From the NCBI GenBank assembly GCA_025923975.1, contig JAICEV010000070.1:1-11552 (forward strand): a stretch of 11,552 nt of DNA, in the 5' to 3' direction. A program made the position numbers and the translations under genes. Shown piece after piece: positions 1 through 5,071 of this stretch. This DNA is from Propionibacteriaceae bacterium (lineage in GTDB: Bacteria > Actinomycetota > Actinomycetes > Propionibacteriales > Propionibacteriaceae). A model generated the notes under the pieces. The model did no database searches, was not told where the DNA came from, and worked only from the letters and a program-made list of their open reading frames with translations. How positions within the stretch are numbered: position 1 is the stretch's first letter; each line of letters begins with the position of its first letter.

Positions 1-46
1 CGAACCAGGATCGCAGGGCTGCGTGCGTGAACGCTAACACGAGTTG

Positions 47-149
47 GATTGCTTCGCTCGATACGCTCGCTCCGTTTGATTGCTTCGCTCGCTTTCGCTC
101 GCTGTGCCTGTTGGCTCGCTCCGCTCGCTGCGATGTTCGCTGGCGAGCC
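47..149. repeat. CGCTCGCT-type low-complexity repeat cluster
   Basis: CGCTCGCT occurs exactly at 64-71, 86-93, 96-103 and 122-129, with variants such as GGCTCGCT at 113-120. A 14-bp direct repeat, GATTGCTTCGCTCG, occurs at 47-60 and 78-91 (period 31). GGCTCGC at 113-119 is complementary to GCGAGCC at 143-149, giving a 7-bp inverted repeat. Spacing is irregular, so this is neither a CRISPR nor a clean satellite. Similar GAGCGAAGCGAGC-like strings are common between genes in high-GC genomes. Their function here is unknown. Confidence 0.6.
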
Positions 150-278
150 GCCGTCTTCGTCGAATCCGACGAAACGACGCACAACAGCGAACTCAGCTCG
201 CAACACATTTCGTCGGCTTCTTCTGCAGATCGGCGGCGCGAACATCGCCGGCGCGGATCGCGCTCTTGAGCTCGCCTA

Positions 279-338
279 CTTCGTCGTCGCTCAGCGACGA
301 AGAGCGGGTCGCCTCGCTCCTCCTCAGCACGGCGAGGC
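279..338 (-). terminator. Tandem hairpins downstream of wecA-like gene, possible terminator
   Basis: Two perfect inverted repeats sit 8 bp apart: CTTCGTCG/CGACGAAG (279-286 with 295-302) and GCCTCGC/GCGAGGC (311-317 with 332-338). They begin about 40 nt after the stop codon of the last gene of the minus-strand array. No T-run follows on either strand, so this is not a canonical intrinsic terminator. Actinobacterial terminators often lack the U-tract, so a termination or RNA-end-stabilising role is possible. Another hairpin, TTCGTCG/CGACGAA with a 4-nt loop, lies at 156-173. Confidence 0.35.
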
Positions 339-380
339 GCGATCCGGAGCGTCCCTGTAGATGCCGCGGCCGAGGAAAAC

Positions 381-1511
381 TTAAAGGGATTCGCCCCGGC
401 GGATTTGGTGCTTGGTACGGACCGGACGGCCCAATGTCACCACCATCAAAACGAGCGCGCAGACTGCGCCGATCGCGACCACAGTCCATTGCCGCTCGGT
501 TTGGACTACACCCAAAATGATCACACCGAAGGAGACGAGTGCCGACCAGACGTACATCAGCATCACGGCGCGCCGTTGGCTGTGGCCGCGTTCCAGAAGC
601 CGGTGGTGCAGGTGCTGCTTATCAGGTAGGAACCACCACTTGCCGGCGTAGGTGCGGCGGATGAACGCAAGGGTGAGATCGAGGAAGGGCAGCGCGAGGA
701 TGGCCAGCGGCAGCACCAGCGGCAGGACCGTCGGAACCAATCCCCCCTGGTCATCCTGAAGCTGCGAGATGTCGATCTGTCCGGTAAAGCTGATTGCGGA
801 GGTCGCAAGCAGCAGACCGAGCAACATCGCGCCGGAGTCCCCCATGAACATTCGCGCTGGAAAGAAGTTGTGCGGCAGGAAACCGAGGCAGGCGCCTGCG
901 ATCGCGACCGTGACAAGGCTTGACGTGGTCGCCCGGGTGAGGCCTGCGGTAACGGTGAGCAAGTAGGAGTAAGCGAAGAAGGCAAGTGCACCGATGCCGA
1001 CCACCCCGGTTGCCAGTCCGTCGAGCCCGTCCACGAAGTTCACCGCATTCGAGCAGAGCACGATGAAGAACACTGTGATCGCAACCGACGTTGTGCCATC
1101 GAGCGAGACGATCTGGTTGGGCAGCGGGATCCAGAGCATCTTGACCCCTAGCGCAACGGCGATGCCAGCTGCGAAAACCTGGCCTGCGAACTTGGTCAGC
1201 GGCGGCAGCTCGAAAACATCATCAAGCACACCCACCAGACAGATCACGGCCGCCGCGACTAGAACAGCCCGAGAATCCTGTTGCACGGTCGCCAGTCGAC
1301 CGAGGAACGGCAGCTGCCATGAGATCAAGATCGCTGCCGCGACACCGGCCAGCATCGCTACGCCGCCGAAGTACGGCATCTCAATCGTGTGTACATCCCG
1401 ATCGCGCACTCTGGCCATGGCTCCGGTCCGCAACGCGAGCCGGCGGCACACCCCGCTCAAGAGATAGGTGACTGCGGCCGCGATGCAGAGAACGAGGAGG
1501 TACTCGCGCAC
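381..1511 (-). CDS. wecA: WecA/MraY-family polyprenyl-phosphate sugar-1-phosphate transferase
   Basis: This is a 376-residue polytopic membrane enzyme, the usual size for the family, with about ten hydrophobic segments from residue 1 to 360. Family motifs are visible in order: an acidic Asp pair in GVLDD (97-98), NAVNFVDGLDGLA (155-167), FMGDSG (222-227) and the HLHH box (300-303). The family transfers a sugar-1-phosphate, usually GlcNAc-1-P, from a UDP-sugar to a polyprenyl phosphate at the cytoplasmic face of the membrane. The position after prmC and tsaC matches rfe/wecA of mycobacteria, where it starts the arabinogalactan linker; the same sugar specificity here is inferred. The start is GTG, directly abutting the tsaC stop (TGAGTG), with GGAGG four bases upstream, so translation is probably coupled. 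MraY itself is less likely given this context. Confidence 0.9.
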   Translation of the reverse strand: MREYLLVLCIAAAVTYLLSGVCRRLALRTGAMARVRDRDVHTIEMPYFGGVAMLAGVAAAILISWQLPFLGRLATVQQDSRAVLVAAAVICLVGVLDDVFELPPLTKFAGQVFAAGIAVALGVKMLWIPLPNQIVSLDGTTSVAITVFFIVLCSNAVNFVDGLDGLATGVVGIGALAFFAYSYLLTVTAGLTRATTSSLVTVAIAGACLGFLPHNFFPARMFMGDSGAMLLGLLLATSAISFTGQIDISQLQDDQGGLVPTVLPLVLPLAILALPFLDLTLAFIRRTYAGKWWFLPDKQHLHHRLLERGHSQRRAVMLMYVWSALVSFGVIILGVVQTERQWTVVAIGAVCALVLMVVTLGRPVRTKHQIRRGESL

Positions 1512-2444
1512 TCAGCCTCCCGCGCCCCAGATGCGATCTGAGCCTTTCGGAGGGCCATCACCGTTGCGTCCTGAGCTCTCCACAATGTGCTCTGAGTCCG
1601 CCTCTATGGGCCCTGCGTCCTCCGCCTTGGGCGCTGAGGTCGCTTCCTCGTGCCCCGAGTCCTCCCCTGCGGGCCCTGAGCCTGTCGAGCGGTCACCTTC
1701 TCCGACGTCAGCTTCATCGGTCCGATCACGGAGATTCGGGGCGATCTCGCGGAGTGTATGAATGCTGATCGCACCTCGCCGCAGCACTTCTCCGTCTTCG
1801 TGCTGGGTGAAATCGACGATGGTCGAGGGTGCACCAACCGGGCCATCGAGCGGGCCGCCATCCAGATAGACCGAAACCGAATCGCCAAGCTGCTGGATCG
1901 CCTCGTCGCAGCTCAAAGCGGCACGCTGACCGCTGATATTGGCGCTGCTGACCGCCATCGGACCGGTCCGGCGCAAGACGTCGCGTGCCAACTCGTGGTC
2001 CGGCACTCGAAGCGCGATGGTGCCCTTGGTGTCACCCAGATCCATTCGGAGGCTGGGCTGGATGCGGCAGATCACTGTGAGTGCGCCAGGCCAGTGCTTG
2101 TCGACAAGAGCATTGGCTGTTTCGGGTATGTCGACCGCAAGCGTTCGGATCAGTGCAGGCTCACTGATCAACACCGGCGGCGGCATATCGCGACCTCGTT
2201 TCTTGGCGTCCAGTAGCTGCTGCACTGCCTCCGCACTGAACGCGTCCGCGCCGATTCCATACACGGTGTCGGTGGGAAGCACGATGCACTCGCCATCCTT
2301 GATCGCCTGGCGCGCAGCCTCACACGCTTCCGCGGTGATCGCTGGATCGTTGCTGGTGCAGTCGAACCGCCGGTATCCCGGATCGAGTGCCTCCTCTGCC
2401 GCCTCCCTCGGGTCAGGATCGCCGGGCATGCCGGTCTTGGTCAC
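1512..2444 (-). CDS. tsaC: L-threonylcarbamoyladenylate synthase (Sua5/YrdC/YwlC family) with acidic C-terminal tail
   Basis: The family makes threonylcarbamoyl-AMP from threonine, bicarbonate and ATP, the first step of the tRNA t6A37 modification in the cytoplasm. The YrdC-like domain covers about residues 26-235: PTDTVYG (57-63), the basic KKRGR stretch (81-85), HWPGALT (117-123), ALRVPDH (144-150), SSANISG (166-172) and GAPSTIVDF (204-212). Residues about 236-310 are a Gly/Ser/Glu/Asp-rich, probably disordered tail. It lacks the usual Sua5 C-terminal domain and makes the protein about 75 residues longer than a plain single-domain enzyme. The start is uncertain: GTG at 2442-2444 follows an in-frame stop almost directly (2448-2450), and an ATG lies five codons further in. 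A gap of 93 bp separates it from prmC. Its stop abuts the wecA-like start. Confidence 0.92.
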   Translation of the reverse strand: MTKTGMPGDPDPREAAEEALDPGYRRFDCTSNDPAITAEACEAARQAIKDGECIVLPTDTVYGIGADAFSAEAVQQLLDAKKRGRDMPPPVLISEPALIRTLAVDIPETANALVDKHWPGALTVICRIQPSLRMDLGDTKGTIALRVPDHELARDVLRRTGPMAVSSANISGQRAALSCDEAIQQLGDSVSVYLDGGPLDGPVGAPSTIVDFTQHEDGEVLRRGAISIHTLREIAPNLRDRTDEADVGEGDRSTGSGPAGEDSGHEEATSAPKAEDAGPIEADSEHIVESSGRNGDGPPKGSDRIWGAGG

Positions 2445-2507
2445 CGGTCAATCTTGCCAGAGTTGAATGTGGACGACGCCGGGAGCGACAAGATCACAAG
2501 TTTGACG

Positions 2508-2541
2508 GTGATTGCTCGCCCATTCCGACGCTCGCAATCAC
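2508..2541 (-). terminator. Hairpin overlapping the prmC stop codon
   Basis: GTGATTGC (2508-2515) and GCAATCAC (2534-2541) form a perfect 8-bp stem with an 18-nt loop. The stem includes the prmC stop codon (2538-2540). It lies in the 93-bp prmC-tsaC gap, and no clear U-run follows. It could be a weak terminator, a pause or processing site, or chance. It would separate tsaC-wecA expression from the upstream release-factor genes. Confidence 0.35.
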
Positions 2542-3422
2542 GGGTACCGAGCACCACGGACGGCTGTGACAAAGCGCGGTCGCCCAGCAAGGTCGAGATG
2601 ATCGCGTACGCCGGCGAACGCCCCATGCTGGACAAGGATGTCTGGAGCAGACTCCCCTTGCAGATCAGCGTGCTCGATGCAGACGATGCCGGCCGGACGC
2701 AGCAGCCGCGCGGCCTCGCCGGCGACCACTTTGATCGCATCCAACCCATCAGCACCGGCGAACAATGCGATCAGCGGATCATGATCACGTGCCTCGGGGA
2801 CCACGGATTCGAAAGCTTCCAAGGGGATGTAGGGCGGGTTGGCGATCACCAAGTCGACGGTGCCGTCCAACTCAGGCAGGGCGCCGATCATGTCCTGTAC
2901 ATGTAGCTCGACCGTCGTATCCGCAAGGTTGCGCGCCGCATAGGCCGCCGCCTCTTCCGAGATCTCGACGGCATGAACCCGGGTTCCGGTCAGCTCGGTG
3001 GCTATGGATTTAGCGACGGCACCACATCCGGTGCCAAGCTCGACAACGACCGGCAAATGTCGCGACTCCCCACGGGCGACCGCGTACACCATTGGACGCA
3101 GTTGTTCGATCGCCCAACCGGTCATCACTTCCGTCTCAGGTCTGGGCACGAAGACTCCGGGCCCTACTTCCAGTTCCAGGTAACGAAAGTGAGCCCGGCC
3201 TGTTAGGTGCTGCAGCGGCACCCGGCGCGAACGCTTGGTGATCAATGTCTGGAAGTACGCGGCCTGAGCATCTTCGACGGCATCGATCAAGGGAAGCCGA
3301 GCCAGCTCGACGCCTGCCGCATACGCCAGCAACTGCCGAGCTTCCTGCTCCGGCGACGTGACGCCGACCTCACGCAGCTCACTGGCGGCCTGGTGCAGCA
3401 GTGGCCGAACCGCCTTGCTCAC
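2538..3422 (-). CDS. prmC: Peptide chain release factor N5-glutamine methyltransferase PrmC
   Basis: The family methylates the glutamine of the GGQ motif in class-1 release factors, using S-adenosylmethionine, in the cytoplasm. The 294 residues match the family length. The N-terminal helical domain (1-90) includes PLQHLTG (69-75), followed by VPRPETE (92-98). SAM motif I is VELGTGCG (127-134), an acidic residue after the next strand is in HAVEIS (150-155), and the diagnostic substrate-binding NPPY is at 195-198. The GTG start overlaps the prfA stop by four bases (GTGA), so enzyme and substrate are translationally coupled. There is no strong Shine-Dalgarno, as expected for coupling. Nothing is missing. 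It is also called HemK in older annotation. Confidence 0.95.
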   Translation of the reverse strand: MSKAVRPLLHQAASELREVGVTSPEQEARQLLAYAAGVELARLPLIDAVEDAQAAYFQTLITKRSRRVPLQHLTGRAHFRYLELEVGPGVFVPRPETEVMTGWAIEQLRPMVYAVARGESRHLPVVVELGTGCGAVAKSIATELTGTRVHAVEISEEAAAYAARNLADTTVELHVQDMIGALPELDGTVDLVIANPPYIPLEAFESVVPEARDHDPLIALFAGADGLDAIKVVAGEAARLLRPAGIVCIEHADLQGESAPDILVQHGAFAGVRDHLDLAGRPRFVTAVRGARYP

Positions 3423-4498
3423 GGGTTCACGCCGACCTGGGAAAGCCGCAGCTGAGTGTCGGCTTCCTGCAGCGCTTTGATCACAGCGTCTAGATCGCCG
3501 TTCAGAACTTGATCAAGGTTGTAGGACTTGAAGCCGATGCGGTGGTCGGAGATGCGGTTCTCTGGAAAGTTGTAGGTACGAATGCGTTCCGAACGATCGA
3601 CTGTTCGAACCTGGCTGCGGCGGGCCGCAGAGGCTGCATTGGCGGCTTCGGATTCCGCAGCAGCCGTCAGCCGAGCCCGCAGCATGCGCATCGCCTGCTC
3701 GCGGTTCTGCAACTGCGAGCGCTCGTTCTGGCAGGAAACGACGATGCCGCTGGGCAGATGTGTGATGCGCACAGCCGAATCAGTGGTGTTGACGCCCTGA
3801 CCGCCCGGACCCGACGAGCGGTAAACGTCGATCCGGATATCGTCCTCATTGATCTCAATCTCGGTTTCAGTAACCTCAGGCATCACCAGCACACCGGCGG
3901 CGGAGGTATGCAGCCGACCTTGGGACTCGGTGACTGGCACCCGTTGTACCCGATGCACCCCACCTTCGAACTTGAGCACCCCGTAGGGCATCGAGTCAGG
4001 CTCGCCGACGGTCGGCGCCTTGATCGCTACAGTCACTGATTTGTAGCCGCCAAGGTCGGTTTCCTGGGCATCGAGGATCTCCACCTTCCAGCCGCGGCTC
4101 TCGGCGTAGCGGGAATACATCTTGAGCAAGTCACCGGCGAACAACGCCGACTCTTCGCCCCCTTCACCTGACTTGATCTCCATCAGTGCATCTGAGGAGT
4201 CGTTGGGGTCGCGAGGAGCGAGCAGCCGCGTCAGCCGCTCGGTAACCGGACCCAATCGGGCCTGCAGCTCGGCAGCCTCGGTGGCCAACGAGGCATCTTC
4301 GTCGGCCAGCTCCCTTGCTGCCTCAAGATCATCTGTTAGCCGCTCGTACTCGTCCAGCGCCTTCATGATCGGCATCAGCTCCGCGTAGCGCCGACCTACC
4401 TTGCGGGCGCGAACAAGATCGGCATGGACCGCGGGGTCGGCGAGCGCAGTTTCCAGCTCGTGAAACTCAGTACGCAATGGAGCCGTCGACTCAAACAT
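3419..4498 (-). CDS. prfA: Peptide chain release factor 1 (RF1)
   Basis: RF1 recognises UAA and UAG stop codons in the ribosomal A site and triggers hydrolysis of peptidyl-tRNA. The 359 residues match the family. An N-terminal helical domain (1-105) is followed by GEGGEESALF (111-120). The codon-recognition PxT-type motif is PVT (188-190) within RVPVTESQGRLHTS, which distinguishes RF1 from RF2 (SPF). The catalytic GGQ is at 232-234 in SSGPGGQGVN, with NERSQLQNREQAM (258-270) after it. The start is ATG, with GGGAG six bases upstream. It overlaps prmC, whose product should methylate Gln234. The gap from rpmE is 137 bp and contains two strong hairpins. Confidence 0.97.
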   Translation of the reverse strand: MFESTAPLRTEFHELETALADPAVHADLVRARKVGRRYAELMPIMKALDEYERLTDDLEAARELADEDASLATEAAELQARLGPVTERLTRLLAPRDPNDSSDALMEIKSGEGGEESALFAGDLLKMYSRYAESRGWKVEILDAQETDLGGYKSVTVAIKAPTVGEPDSMPYGVLKFEGGVHRVQRVPVTESQGRLHTSAAGVLVMPEVTETEIEINEDDIRIDVYRSSGPGGQGVNTTDSAVRITHLPSGIVVSCQNERSQLQNREQAMRMLRARLTAAAESEAANAASAARRSQVRTVDRSERIRTYNFPENRISDHRIGFKSYNLDQVLNGDLDAVIKALQEADTQLRLSQVGVNP

Positions 4499-4520
4499 CC
4501 GAGGCTCCCTTCTCCGACTT

Positions 4521-4560
4521 GTCAGCGTGGGTGGTTGCTCCGGCGACCACCGACGCTGAC
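4521..4560 (-). terminator. Strong hairpin in the prfA 5' leader
   Basis: The arms GTCAGCGTGGGTGGT (4521-4535) and ACCACCGACGCTGAC (4546-4560) pair at 14 of 15 positions around a 10-nt loop. It lies 23 bp upstream of the prfA start codon on the transcribed strand and has no following U-run. A further GGTGGT at 4566-4571 could pair with the same ACCACC segment, allowing a weaker alternative fold. It may be an attenuator, a processing site or a barrier separating rpmE and prfA expression. The structure is clear; the function is inferred. Confidence 0.5.
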
Positions 4561-4584
4561 AGGTTGGTGGTTGGGACGCGCCAA

Positions 4585-4623
4585 GCGCCGGGATGCAGGG
4601 TGTCCTCCCTGCCGTCCCGGCGC
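4585..4623 (-). terminator. Hairpin just after rpmE, probable terminator or 3'-end structure
   Basis: The arm GCGCCGGGA-t-GCAGGG (4585-4600) pairs with CCCTGC-cg-TCCCGGCGC (4607-4623). That gives 15 GC-rich base pairs with a small internal bulge and a 6-nt loop. It begins 12 bp after the rpmE stop codon in the transcribed direction. No T-run follows. The position fits transcript-end formation or stabilisation of the short, highly expressed rpmE mRNA, with read-through into prfA. Confidence 0.5.
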
Positions 4624-4635
4624 TGCTCGTTCAAG

Positions 4636-4869
4636 CTATTTGCTGGATTTCTTCTTGGCCGGCTGCTTGGCCGCGTACCTCTTCTCGAAGCGAGCGACCC
4701 GGCCCCCGGTGTCAAGGATCTTCTGCTTGCCTGTGTAGAACGGATGGCAGGCGGAGCAGACATCTGCGTGGATCACGCCGTTAGGCGCGGTGCTACGCGT
4801 TGTGAAGGTGTTCCCGCAGGTGCAGGTCACCAGGGTCTCCACGTAGGCGGGGTGAATGTCGGGCTTCAT
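4636..4869 (-). CDS. rpmE: 50S ribosomal protein L31, zinc-binding (C+) type
   Basis: L31 is a small protein of the 50S subunit that bridges to the 30S head. The 77 residues fit the family. The zinc-binding cysteines are C16 and C18 (CTCGN) and C38 and C41 (CSACHPFYTGKQK), which marks the C+ form rather than the zinc-independent paralogue made under zinc limitation. The C-terminus (65-77) is Lys/Ala/Ser-rich and probably flexible. The start is ATG with a strong GAGGAG six bases upstream (4876-4881), consistent with high expression. It sits between rho and prfA, as in many actinobacteria. The 176-bp leader can fold, suggesting autogenous control. Confidence 0.97.
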   Translation of the reverse strand: MKPDIHPAYVETLVTCTCGNTFTTRSTAPNGVIHADVCSACHPFYTGKQKILDTGGRVARFEKRYAAKQPAKKKSSK

Positions 4870-4875
4870 GCTTAT

Positions 4876-5022
4876 CTCCTCATCGTGGGCGCCGGGTCGC
4901 CACGCATCTTGCGCTTACGGCGTGAACCGGCACCAAAGAGTGATTCTGCCGCAGTCGAACTGCAGCACCAAATAAACAGCGCGCGAGTCCGCTTTAGTCC
5001 CGTGTGGCGCAGCCGATGGGCC
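4876..5022 (-). promoter_or_regulatory. rpmE leader region with candidate r-protein-type RNA structure
   Basis: The rho-rpmE gap contains a hairpin, GTGGGCG/CGCCAC (4885-4891 with 4898-4903), directly upstream of the rpmE Shine-Dalgarno. On the transcribed strand, nearby GGCG and CGCC strings allow competing stems. A small stem GCAGT/ACTGC lies further upstream, around 4952-4964. Ribosomal leader motifs for L31 have been predicted in actinobacteria, so this gap is a reasonable place for one. I cannot confirm a match by eye. No convincing -10/-35 pair was found, though a promoter for rpmE would be expected here. Confidence 0.35.
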
Positions 5023-5071
5023 GTCCTGTGTCGGAATGGTCTTGGCTAGTCCTGTGTCGGAATGGTCTTGG
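5023..5071. repeat. 23-bp direct repeat across the rho stop codon
   Basis: The same 23 bases, starting GTCCTGTGTCGG and ending GGTCTTGG, occur at 5023-5045 and 5049-5071, separated by only 3 bp (period 26). The second copy encodes the last codons of rho (through TIPTQD). The first copy lies just beyond the stop. It reads as a local tandem duplication of the gene's 3' end, in which the original stop codon was kept and the extra copy became untranslated. Confidence 0.85.

Larger units (their letters stand above)
1..380. other. Repeat-rich stretch with no recognisable gene
   Basis: This is the only stretch over 300 bases without a supported gene. It lies downstream of the wecA-like gene. The left half is built from variants of CGCTCGCT. 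The right half carries short inverted repeats at 156-173, 279-302 and 311-338. Several frames are open, including a minus-strand frame from an ATG at 243-245 that runs off the left edge. Their translations are low-complexity (Ser/Glu/Arg/Ala or Leu/Ala/Arg rich) and match nothing I recognise, so I treat the openness as a product of GC-rich repeats. A divergent gene start running off the left edge cannot be excluded. Confidence 0.55.

Noticed and set aside
47..129. Possible CRISPR-like array
   Set aside because: Repeat units are only 8-14 bp and irregularly spaced, with no unique spacers of constant length.
193..489. Minus-strand 98-codon frame overlapping the 3' end of the wecA-like gene
   Set aside because: Starts inside wecA in another frame, passes through the inverted repeats, and has a low-complexity product; not a credible gene.
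3509..4039. 176-codon plus-strand frame opposite prfA
   Set aside because: Shadow of the RF1 coding sequence; no homology visible to me and no independent signals.
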